NCBI GenBank assembly: GCA_938015795.1
Contig: CALLXA010000069.1
Coordinates: 1 to 7,538, forward strand
Direction: 5' to 3'
DNA length: 7,538 nt
Origin: an uncultured bacterium
Lineage (GTDB): Bacteria > Patescibacteriota > Dojkabacteria > SC72
Shown: positions 1 through 5,720 of the stretch, piece after piece
Numbering within the stretch: the stretch's first letter is position 1
Layout of the letters: each line of letters opens with the position of its first letter
Position numbers and translations under genes: made by a program
The notes under the pieces: generated by a model
What the model was told of the DNA's origin: nothing
Database searches by the model: none
The model's input: the letters and a program-made list of their open reading frames with translations, nothing else

Positions 1-1
1 A

Positions 2-616
2 CAATCAATCATGCCACCTTTCTATATAAAGGATTGGGTTGAAGTTTTTGAGATTGTTAAAAAATATACTAACCAAGAAACTTCATATCATCAATTACAA
101 AGATGTTATAGAACAACTGTAGAGATAATAGAATTTGCAAATAAAATATTTAAGAAATACTTTCCTAAAAGTTACAAACTTCCAGAAGCAGTATTAAGAC
201 ATGGTGACCAAGTAGATATTATTGATACTAAAGATAATCTTTCCAAATCTCCTGAAGATCTTAATAAACTTATCAACATTATAAATAATGATTTTAAACA
301 GGAGATAGCTACCTGTGCAGTTCTTTGTAGAGATAGAAAACATGCACAAGAGTTGTTCGAAGCACTAAAAACAAAAGAGAATCTTTTAGAAAGATATTTG
401 GTTAACTATTTAGATAATGACTACAAAGACGGAATCATTGTTTTGCCAATTGATCAAGCAAAGGGTTTAGAATTTGATACTGTTATTATTGCTGATTTAA
501 ACAATACTTACTATCCAAGTACAGAGCTATCTACCAGATTGCTATATGTCGGTATAACAAGAACTTTACACAGGTTACATATATTTAAAAATAAAGATTC
601 AGAAATACTTTCCTAA
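2..616 (+). CDS. UvrD/HelD-like superfamily 1 helicase, C-terminal part (5' end cut by window)
   Basis: This is the second RecA-like half of an ATP-dependent 3'-5' DNA helicase of the UvrD/Rep/HelD group, which unwinds or remodels nucleic acid in repair or at RNA polymerase. The frame is open to the left edge: the codons before the first ATG (position 11) read Q-S-I, the end of the motif III GDxxQSI box, so that ATG is internal and the gene begins outside the window. Numbered from that ATG, YRTT at 33-36 matches motif IV (YRST), QAKGLEFD at 149-156 matches motif V, and RLLYVGITR at 176-184 matches motif VI with its arginine finger R184. The short IV-V distance and the DWVEVFEIV segment after QSI fit HelD-like proteins better than full UvrD, which has a large 2B insertion. 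The protein ends about 17 residues after motif VI, as is common for the group. Family is clear; the exact subfamily and role are inferred. Confidence 0.88.
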   Translation, partial: QSIMPPFYIKDWVEVFEIVKKYTNQETSYHQLQRCYRTTVEIIEFANKIFKKYFPKSYKLPEAVLRHGDQVDIIDTKDNLSKSPEDLNKLINIINNDFKQEIATCAVLCRDRKHAQELFEALKTKENLLERYLVNYLDNDYKDGIIVLPIDQAKGLEFDTVIIADLNNTYYPSTELSTRLLYVGITRTLHRLHIFKNKDSEILS

Positions 617-621
617 ATAAT

Positions 622-972
622 ATGAATAACGTTGAGCTTAATAACTCAAAAGACTCAGAAGAATCCGTAGTAACTATTAATCTAACTAAGATCCCTGATG
701 ATATGGGTCTAGAACCTGTTATCAAACAGATTCCTTGCGAAAACAGGTGTATACTCATACCTTACGGTAGTCCAAAAATTTCTGGAGTTGTTGATTTTAA
801 TCGTTTTTTAACAGCCTTTCTTATTTCTAATAATTTTGATGGGGAGAATAATTTACATGTTTTCTATCCAACATCAGATGAAAACCCCAAAACGGGAATA
901 CATTATATATTTACTGAAACACAAGCAAGTACTATAGAAAGCGCATTCTTAAATCATTTACAAGGTAAATAA
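622..972 (+). CDS. Unrecognised 116-residue protein
   Basis: I do not recognise this protein. It starts 5 bp after the helicase stop, in the same direction, so it is probably the last gene of that transcript. There is no Shine-Dalgarno sequence before its ATG, so it may rely on translational coupling to the helicase. The first 15 residues are polar, rich in Asn, Ser and acid (N, D, E), and look disordered. The rest (about 16-116) alternates short hydrophobic stretches with polar turns and looks like a small soluble alpha/beta fold. There is no signal peptide and no membrane span. Two cysteines (C39, C43) lie close together in an IPCENRC segment, but no second pair is present to make a zinc site. 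Codon use looks like the neighbours. Its place behind the helicase is the only hint to function. It is likely a real gene because the frame is long for AT-rich DNA and packs tightly against the upstream gene. Confidence 0.7.
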   Translation: MNNVELNNSKDSEESVVTINLTKIPDDMGLEPVIKQIPCENRCILIPYGSPKISGVVDFNRFLTAFLISNNFDGENNLHVFYPTSDENPKTGIHYIFTETQASTIESAFLNHLQGK

Positions 973-974
973 TC

Positions 975-1002
975 TTGTAAAAACAGTTTATCTGTATATA
1001 AT
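975..1002 (+). promoter_or_regulatory. Candidate sigma-70-type promoter for the PAP2-like gene
   Basis: TTGTAA at 975-980 (4 of 6 to the -35 consensus) and a perfect TATAAT at 997-1002 are separated by 16 bp. Transcription would begin near 1009 and leave a leader of about 28 nt before the ATG at 1037. It lies in the only sizeable gap between the helicase pair and the PAP2-like gene. AT-rich DNA produces such boxes by chance, so this is a candidate only. Confidence 0.45.
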
Positions 1003-1020
1003 AAATATACAAGCTTTATA

Positions 1021-1030
1021 TTTCTAGAAA
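1021..1030. repeat. 10-bp perfect palindrome before the PAP2-like gene
   Basis: TTTCTAGAAA is its own reverse complement. It sits 6 bp before the ATG at 1037 and downstream of the predicted transcription start, where a bound protein or a small hairpin could affect expression. The purine-rich AGAAAGAG tract that overlaps its right half may act as a weak ribosome binding site. A 10-bp palindrome is not rare in AT-rich DNA, so an operator role is speculative. Confidence 0.25.
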
Positions 1031-1036
1031 GAGAAC

Positions 1037-1603
1037 ATGAAGAAGAAACTAGCAAGAATAATATCGGAAATAATGAACGGTTTTGCGACAATGCTACTAC
1101 CAATGGTTATTACTATTTTAATATCAGATGTTTCTCTTAAAACAAAACTTCTACTCTCCTCCTACTATCTTCTTGCAGGAATATTGCCATATATAATTTT
1201 AAGAAACTTTAAAAAAGTTTCTGATTATGAATTTACAGATAGAAAAGAAAGACCACCCTACTTCATAATATTAACCGTTCTATTTTTAATAGGGTATATA
1301 TTTGCAAAAAGCACTGGAAACATACAGATTGAAAATGTTGCATATGCCCAGATATTAATAACTTTCGTATTTACAGTAGTGACATTCTTTTGGAAAATTA
1401 GTGGACACCTTACATATGGAACATTCTTTCTATGTACATTAATCTATCTTTTTCCAGAAACAAACAATTTGATATATATTCTTTTCTTAATTCCTCCACT
1501 TTCTTGGTCGAGAGTTGCATTAGAGAAACACACATATTTACAAACATTTGCAGGAACTTTTCTTTCACTACTCTTTTCATTTTTAATTTTTCAAATTCTT
1601 TGA
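1037..1603 (+). CDS. PAP2-superfamily-like integral membrane protein (lipid phosphatase-like)
   Basis: A 188-residue polytopic protein with about six to seven hydrophobic spans (roughly 16-32, 36-57, 75-91, 102-118, 125-139, 143-157, 168-188). It carries a degenerate version of the three PAP2 phosphatase motifs. DRKERPP at 68-74 stands for motif 1 (KxxxxxxRP). KISGH at 120-124 stands for motif 2 (PSGH) and keeps the general-acid His124. SR-x5-H at 158-165 stands for motif 3 and keeps Arg159 and the nucleophile His165, but the usual Asp four residues later is Gln169 (HTYLQ). From memory, HTxxQ variants occur in a divergent branch of PAP2 proteins. If active, it would dephosphorylate a lipid phosphate or pyrophosphate carrier at the membrane; the substrate cannot be told. 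It has its own candidate promoter and ends in tandem stops, TGA followed at once by TAA. Family placement is from motif spacing, and loss of activity is possible. Confidence 0.72.
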   Translation: MKKKLARIISEIMNGFATMLLPMVITILISDVSLKTKLLLSSYYLLAGILPYIILRNFKKVSDYEFTDRKERPPYFIILTVLFLIGYIFAKSTGNIQIENVAYAQILITFVFTVVTFFWKISGHLTYGTFFLCTLIYLFPETNNLIYILFLIPPLSWSRVALEKHTYLQTFAGTFLSLLFSFLIFQIL

Positions 1604-1633
1604 TAAAATCGACATAACATTAACTTGTATATC
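1604..1633 (+). promoter_or_regulatory. Candidate -10 elements in front of gatA
   Basis: Two AT-rich boxes could serve gatA. TAAAAT at 1604-1609, preceded by TG in the extended -10 spacing, overlaps the stop of the PAP2-like gene and would start RNA near 1616. TATATC at 1628-1633 ends 7 nt before the TTG start codon, which would give a leaderless transcript. Neither has a convincing -35 at the right distance. No Shine-Dalgarno sequence lies between them and the start codon. Confidence 0.3.
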
Positions 1634-1640
1634 TACCCAT

Positions 1641-3083
1641 TTGGAAAATTTAAATATAATTGAATTAAGAGAAAAACTGTTAAACAAAGAAATATCTGCT
1701 AAAGAGATTGTTAACTACTACCTTTCTAGAATAGAGAGACTGGATAAAGAATTAAATTCATACATAACGGTTAATACAGAGCTTTCTTTAAACAAAGCAG
1801 ACGAATTTGATAACAATTTTGAGAAATTCAAAAATAAAAAACTTTCAGGAATCCCTATTGCTGTAAAAGATGTGTTTTCAACAAAAGATATTTTAACAAC
1901 AGCAGCTTCACACATATTAGACAATTACAAACCAGTATATAACTCAACTGTAATTGAAAAAATGCTAAATGAGGAAGCCATTATACTTGGTAAAACAAAT
2001 CTAGATCAATTTTGTCATGGATCTTCAACAGTAACTTCATACTATGGTACTACTAGAAATCCTTGGAACAAAGCGTGTTTACCAGGTGGATCTAGTGGTG
2101 GGTCAGCAGCTGCTATATCAGCAGATCTTTGTGCAGGATCGTTAGGAACAGAAACAGCAGGTTCAATTAGGCTGCCTAGTTCTTGGTGTGGGAATGTTGG
2201 TTTAAAACCTACATATGGAAGAGTATCTAGATATGGTATTCTTGCAATGGGATCTTCTCTGGATTCACCAGGACCAATTGTTAAAACTGTAAAAGATGCA
2301 GCATATCTTTTAAATATCATTGCTGGGTATGATAAAAGAGATTTCACAACATACAAAGATACACCTAATGATTACTATAAATCTTTAACTAAAGATACTG
2401 TTAAAGGTATGAGACTAGCTATTCCAAAAGAGTATTTAGAATTAGAATTAGAGGATGGAGTTAGAAAGAATTTTAATAATGCTGTAGAGATATTAAAAAA
2501 GGCAGGAGCAATCATTGAAGAAGTAAGTATATTGGATCCTAAATTTGCAATGGCTGTATATACAATTACATGTAGAAGTGAAGTTTCATCTAACTTAGCT
2601 AGATATGATGGAACTAGATATGGCTTAGAAGGAATGAATAAAGATACTGTAAAAACATATTACGAATCAGTAAGAGGTGATGGTTTCGGAGAAGAGAACA
2701 AACGAAGAGTTATGACAGGTACATTTTCTCTTTCAGCTGGATATGCAGATGACTATTTCAAGAAATCAGAACAGGTTAGACAATTAATAAGGGAGGATTT
2801 TGATAATGTACTTTCAAAATACGATGCTATTGTTGCACCTACAACACCAAGTGTTGCATTAAAAGATAAGGATGCTGACAATCCATTGTTTGGAGAAATA
2901 GCTGATGTTTTAGCAGAAGGCAGTTCAGAAGCAGGCCTACCTGGCCTTACAGTACCTTCAGGACTATCCAATGGTATGCCAACAGGTATACAGTTTATTG
3001 GTACTCATCTAGCAGAACAGAAAATTTTAGATCTTGGTTACACAGTAGAACAAGAAATCGGAAGATTGATACTTGATATCTAA
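1641..3083 (+). CDS. gatA: Asp-tRNA(Asn)/Glu-tRNA(Gln) amidotransferase subunit A (GatA)
   Basis: GatA is the cytoplasmic amidase-signature subunit of GatCAB: it hydrolyses glutamine and supplies ammonia that GatB uses to turn misacylated Glu-tRNA(Gln) or Asp-tRNA(Asn) into the amide form. The 480-residue length is normal. The Ser-Ser-Lys triad is complete and correctly spaced: Lys76 (IAVKD), cis-Ser151 (GGSSGGS at 149-155) and nucleophile Ser175 (ETAGSIR), the same 75 and 24 spacing as in known GatA. GLKPTYGRVSRYG follows, a strong GatA mark, and the C-terminal part keeps APTTPS and LPGLTVPSG. The start is TTG at 1641, since the first in-frame ATG is over 100 residues in and would remove the catalytic Lys; the N-terminus from this TTG aligns with the family. 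No Shine-Dalgarno site is seen. Odd points: TETAGS replaces the usual TGGS context (A173), and IRLPSSWCG replaces IRQPAxxCG. gatB and gatC are not adjacent. The 3' end overlaps the opposing permease gene by 4 bp. Confidence 0.96.
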   Translation: MENLNIIELREKLLNKEISAKEIVNYYLSRIERLDKELNSYITVNTELSLNKADEFDNNFEKFKNKKLSGIPIAVKDVFSTKDILTTAASHILDNYKPVYNSTVIEKMLNEEAIILGKTNLDQFCHGSSTVTSYYGTTRNPWNKACLPGGSSGGSAAAISADLCAGSLGTETAGSIRLPSSWCGNVGLKPTYGRVSRYGILAMGSSLDSPGPIVKTVKDAAYLLNIIAGYDKRDFTTYKDTPNDYYKSLTKDTVKGMRLAIPKEYLELELEDGVRKNFNNAVEILKKAGAIIEEVSILDPKFAMAVYTITCRSEVSSNLARYDGTRYGLEGMNKDTVKTYYESVRGDGFGEENKRRVMTGTFSLSAGYADDYFKKSEQVRQLIREDFDNVLSKYDAIVAPTTPSVALKDKDADNPLFGEIADVLAEGSSEAGLPGLTVPSGLSNGMPTGIQFIGTHLAEQKILDLGYTVEQEIGRLILDI

Positions 3084-3904
3084 ACAGTACCTACTAAATT
3101 ACCACTTTCATATCTCTTCAACCCCTGATTAAAGAGTACTATTCCACCTAAAAGCCAAAAAGCTGCAAAAAATGTAAGAAGCAATAATTTAGATAAATCA
3201 ATATCTTTAATTATATCCACTGGCATACTACTCATAAATATTGATGGAAATACAAATGTAAACAATACCTTTGGTATGCCTTCAAATATTTTGTTTGGAT
3301 ATAAAGCAGCTCCCAATGTGGCATTTAACAAACTGTTGGATAATTCTTCACTGTTTGATAACCAAAAGGCCAATGATTGAGTAATGATTAGATATCCTGC
3401 CCACAATAATGTTGCTAATATTATAACTACAATAGCAATAATAAATTTTTCAAAAGAAAATCCTGTTATTATAAAATATATTAAAATATTTACTCCACCT
3501 TCAAAAATATCTCCAAAAGCAGATATTTGAACTTCTGAGAATATCATACTTAACAAAACATTCTTAGGTAAAACCATAAATTTATCAACTTGACCGTATG
3601 TAATATTCTTAGAAATATTTCTAATTCCATATGTTAAAGCAATTGAAAAACCATAAGCTAAAGCAACTACACCCTGTAGACCAAACATCTCTTTAAATGT
3701 CCAGCCATTAATATCTCCAAACTTACGAAATACAAAATACCATACAATTAAGAAACTTAGATTATTCAGAAACATACCAATTACTTGTATTAAGAAAGAT
3801 GATTTATATGCCAAAGCTATCTTCATATTTCTTTTAACCAAGGCTCTCAACCATTGGAAGTTAGCATTAAGATTACCTTTCCTATTAATTTTTCTTTTAT
3901 TCAT
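3080..3904 (-). CDS. ABC-2-type permease, COG3694/ABC2_membrane_6 type (third gene of exporter operon)
   Basis: A 274-residue membrane subunit of an ABC exporter, expected to pair with the preceding permease as the transmembrane heterodimer. After a basic N-terminus (about 1-30) there are roughly six hydrophobic segments (36-59, 74-92, 137-147, 153-176, 211-225, 238-257). The GQVDKFMVLP stretch at 103-112 and the C-terminal LKRYESGN at 262-269 resemble conserved spots of this permease family. The frame is open up to an ATG at 3943, but I choose the ATG at 3904: a GGAGG sits 8 nt before it, and the gap to the upstream stop is then 4 bp. The longer forms (starts at 3943 or 3919) would overlap the upstream gene and lack such a site. 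The substrate is unknown; the family is described as an uncharacterised export system. It ends tail-to-tail within gatA, and no terminator hairpin is visible after it. Confidence 0.88.
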   Translation of the reverse strand: MNKRKINRKGNLNANFQWLRALVKRNMKIALAYKSSFLIQVIGMFLNNLSFLIVWYFVFRKFGDINGWTFKEMFGLQGVVALAYGFSIALTYGIRNISKNITYGQVDKFMVLPKNVLLSMIFSEVQISAFGDIFEGGVNILIYFIITGFSFEKFIIAIVVIILATLLWAGYLIITQSLAFWLSNSEELSNSLLNATLGAALYPNKIFEGIPKVLFTFVFPSIFMSSMPVDIIKDIDLSKLLLLTFFAAFWLLGGIVLFNQGLKRYESGNLVGTV

Positions 3905-3908
3905 ATTG

Positions 3909-4700
3909 TTATCCTCCATGTATAGCAATCCTTTTATTAGCATTTTTAAACATTAAATTGTTAATAACAAAAAACAATATTATCCATAACAAAAGTATGA
4001 CAATTATAAATACAGTATTAAAGCTATCCTCAAAAATTCTTCCTACTACAAAAGGTATACCTAGAGGATATATTAATGAAAATATTTTCATCCACTCAGG
4101 AAGTATAGCTACAGGTACAAATGTTCCATTAAAAAGCCATGCCAATCTTGAAAATACTTGATATACAGGACCTGTTTCCTCGATCCAAAAAGCTAACATA
4201 CCTATACAACATTCAACTAATATATTTAACATAACACCAAGGAGACAGAGGATAATTACAGCAAGAATCATAGTAAAGGTAATATCTGGAACACCAAAAA
4301 CAGGTATTAGAACAATAACTGTTGCTATTGAAAAGATAATGAATTTGAATATTCCGCTTATAAATAACTTGGCGTATTTAGAATATAAAAAGTTGTATGG
4401 CTTATTTATTTGAGTTGCAATATTCCCACTTTTTACATCATTCTGAAACTCATTAAAAACATGTCCCGAACTCTGATATACCAACTGAACAAAAGAGAGA
4501 CTCCAAACAGCATCGACAGCCGTTATTTCTGAAACAGAAGGATTTATCTTAAACAAGCTCTGATATATCCAACCAAAAGCCAAAATTCGAATAATATAAA
4601 TAGCTAATCTCCCCAATAAATTAGCTGGATACATAAAAACTTCCTTAACAGACCAAAATCCAATGGAAATATATTTTAAAAAACTATTATTTCTTTTCAT
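3909..4700 (-). CDS. ABC-2-type permease, COG4587/ABC2_membrane_6 type (second gene of exporter operon)
   Basis: A 263-residue membrane subunit of the same exporter. Hydrophobic segments lie at about 25-50, 62-80, 112-135, 140-172, 180-200 and 228-250. The cytoplasmic loop NDVKSGNIATQINKP (86-100) matches the usual loop of this family (xGxIxxxLxKP), thought to meet the ATPase. The NGTFVPVAILPEW block at 190-202 resembles the G-x-P-x-P-W region before the last spans in ABC-2 permeases. The ATG at 4700 overlaps the end of the ATPase gene by 14 nt, and an in-frame TGA lies just upstream (4713-4715), so this is the first possible ATG. A GAGGTGAT Shine-Dalgarno site precedes it at slightly long spacing. 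Tight coupling with the ATPase and the next permease indicates equimolar assembly. Family assignment is by pattern and gene order; the cargo is unknown. Confidence 0.88.
   Translation of the reverse strand: MKRNNSFLKYISIGFWSVKEVFMYPANLLGRLAIYIIRILAFGWIYQSLFKINPSVSEITAVDAVWSLSFVQLVYQSSGHVFNEFQNDVKSGNIATQINKPYNFLYSKYAKLFISGIFKFIIFSIATVIVLIPVFGVPDITFTMILAVIILCLLGVMLNILVECCIGMLAFWIEETGPVYQVFSRLAWLFNGTFVPVAILPEWMKIFSLIYPLGIPFVVGRIFEDSFNTVFIIVILLLWIILFFVINNLMFKNANKRIAIHGG
3913..3917 (-). promoter_or_regulatory. Shine-Dalgarno GGAGG that sets the start of the third exporter gene
   Basis: On the minus strand GGAGG is followed by 8 nt and then ATG at 3904. The motif is written by the end of the last His codon and the two final Gly codons of the upstream permease, so the ribosome finishing that gene uncovers the next start. 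This supports a start at 3904 over the in-frame ATGs at 3919 and 3943. Confidence 0.85.
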
Positions 4701-5637
4701 AAATGCTTGTAATCACCTCTTCTAATGATGGATCTTCTATATTAATATCTGCAATATCATAAGTACTTACTATTTTTTCTAAAAATTCTTTAAAGTTAAC
4801 CTTTTCTAAATCCATCTCCAAAGTAACATCAAATTCATTCTTATCTAGGACATTCACACCATCTCCATTCTTAAATTCAGTTGGTTTACTAAATCTAACA
4901 TATAGTTTTTTCTTCTTGATATATGTTTGTTTCAAATCCAATGTCTTTTGATCAATAACTATCTCCCCCTCATTTATAATTACTGTACGTTCACACAATG
5001 CTTCAATATCTCCAGTATCATGTGATGTTAGGAATATTGTAGTATTAAATTCTTTGTTTAAATTCCTTAAAATATCTCTTAAATTTCTCTTTGCAACAAC
5101 ATCCAAACCTATTGTTGGTTCATCCAAAAAAATTATCTCAGGATTATGTAATAAAGATGATATTATTTCACATCTCATTCTTTGACCTAAAGATAGTTTT
5201 CTAACTGGTTGATCTATAAACTCCTCAATTTCAAAAAGCTTAATCAATCTATTTAAACGATTCTGAAATACATCATGCTCAATTTCATAAATTTTTTCAT
5301 ACAAAACAAACGAATCCCTAGCGGAAAGATGAAATGATAATTGAGACCTTTGTCCAAATACTGTACCAATCTTAAAGGCTAACTCTTTTCTTTTCTCCCA
5401 AGGGCATAATCCACATACAGTAGCAATACCATTAGTAGGATTTAAAATACCTGTTAATATTTTAATCATAGTTGATTTACCAGCACCATTTGGACCAATC
5501 AAAGCTATTGTTTCTCCTTTTTTAACATCTAAGCTAATATTCTTTAAAGCTTGAACTTTCTTGTTCTTCTTCTTAAATATTTTACCCTCATTAAAGACAA
5601 ACTCTTTATTCAAATCTCGTACATGTATAGCTTCCAT
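4687..5637 (-). CDS. ABC exporter ATPase, COG4586 type (first gene of exporter operon)
   Basis: A 316-residue ATP-binding subunit that powers the two permeases encoded downstream. All nucleotide-binding motifs are intact: Walker A GPNGAGKST at 48-56, Q-loop Gln96 in VFGQRSQL, signature LSLGQ at 148-152, Walker B IIFLDE at 168-173 and switch His205. The FGQRSQLSFHLSARDSF segment after the Q-loop and the KKKNKKVQALKNIS insertion before Walker A are typical of the COG4586 group and separate it from NatA-like ATPases. A C-terminal extension of about 90 residues (from about 225) ends in PSLEEVITSIYEKK, a regulatory tail common in ABC-2 ATPases. The start is the ATG at 5637; no Shine-Dalgarno site precedes it, but a TATATT box lies 6 nt upstream, hinting at a leaderless mRNA. 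It is divergent from a second ABC system. Substrate not predictable. Confidence 0.93.
   Translation of the reverse strand: MEAIHVRDLNKEFVFNEGKIFKKKNKKVQALKNISLDVKKGETIALIGPNGAGKSTMIKILTGILNPTNGIATVCGLCPWEKRKELAFKIGTVFGQRSQLSFHLSARDSFVLYEKIYEIEHDVFQNRLNRLIKLFEIEEFIDQPVRKLSLGQRMRCEIISSLLHNPEIIFLDEPTIGLDVVAKRNLRDILRNLNKEFNTTIFLTSHDTGDIEALCERTVIINEGEIVIDQKTLDLKQTYIKKKKLYVRFSKPTEFKNGDGVNVLDKNEFDVTLEMDLEKVNFKEFLEKIVSTYDIADINIEDPSLEEVITSIYEKK
4712..4719 (-). promoter_or_regulatory. Strong Shine-Dalgarno GAGGTGAT inside the end of the ATPase gene
   Basis: GAGGTGAT is an 8-base match to the 16S rRNA anti-Shine-Dalgarno tail. It lies in the last codons of the COG4586-type ATPase and is followed by 11 nt and then the permease ATG at 4700, a slightly long spacing. 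It shows that this organism does use SD-guided starts inside operons. Confidence 0.75.
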
Positions 5638-5643
5638 TTATTC

Positions 5644-5649
5644 AATATA
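5644..5649 (-). promoter_or_regulatory. Candidate -10 box for the leftward exporter operon, leaderless spacing
   Basis: TATATT (5 of 6 to the -10 consensus, minus strand) ends 6 nt before the ATG at 5637, so RNA would begin at the A of the start codon. No good -35 lies 17 bp upstream. An alternative is TTGTTT at 5692-5697 with TACTAT at 5669-5674 (17-bp spacer), which would give a leader of about 25 nt. Both are weak matches in AT-rich DNA. Confidence 0.3.
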
Positions 5650-5682
5650 ACTAGATTATTAGTCATATATAGTATTACAATC

Positions 5683-5712
5683 TTGACATTAAAACAAATA
5701 TCTCTGTACACT
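5683..5712 (+). promoter_or_regulatory. Candidate promoter for the rightward ABC operon
   Basis: A perfect -35 box TTGACA (5683-5688) is followed after 18 bp by TACACT (5707-5712, 4 of 6 to -10). The -10 ends 8 nt before the ATG at 5721, so transcription would start at or 1-2 nt before the start codon. No Shine-Dalgarno site is present, which agrees with a leaderless or nearly leaderless mRNA. The boxes share the 83-bp gap with the promoter of the opposite operon. Confidence 0.5.
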
Positions 5713-5720
5713 ATATCCCG

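Noticed and set aside
11..616. Complete 201-residue helicase-like gene starting at the first ATG
   Set aside because: The frame continues upstream as Q-S-I, which belongs to helicase motif III, so the ATG is internal and the gene is cut by the window edge.
974..1020. Terminator for the helicase pair in the 973-1036 gap
   Set aside because: The CTTGTA/TACAAG arms are AT-rich with a 28-nt loop and there is no clean T-run; kept only as a weak inverted-repeat observation.
2042..2356. 104-codon minus-strand open frame inside gatA
   Set aside because: It lies antisense to the most conserved, catalytic part of gatA and its translation resembles no family; it is a shadow of the real frame.
2933..2947. 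AGGCC-TACCT-GGCCT hairpin considered as a terminator
   Set aside because: It lies within conserved GatA codons (AGLPGLT), has only a 5-bp stem and is not followed by a T-run.
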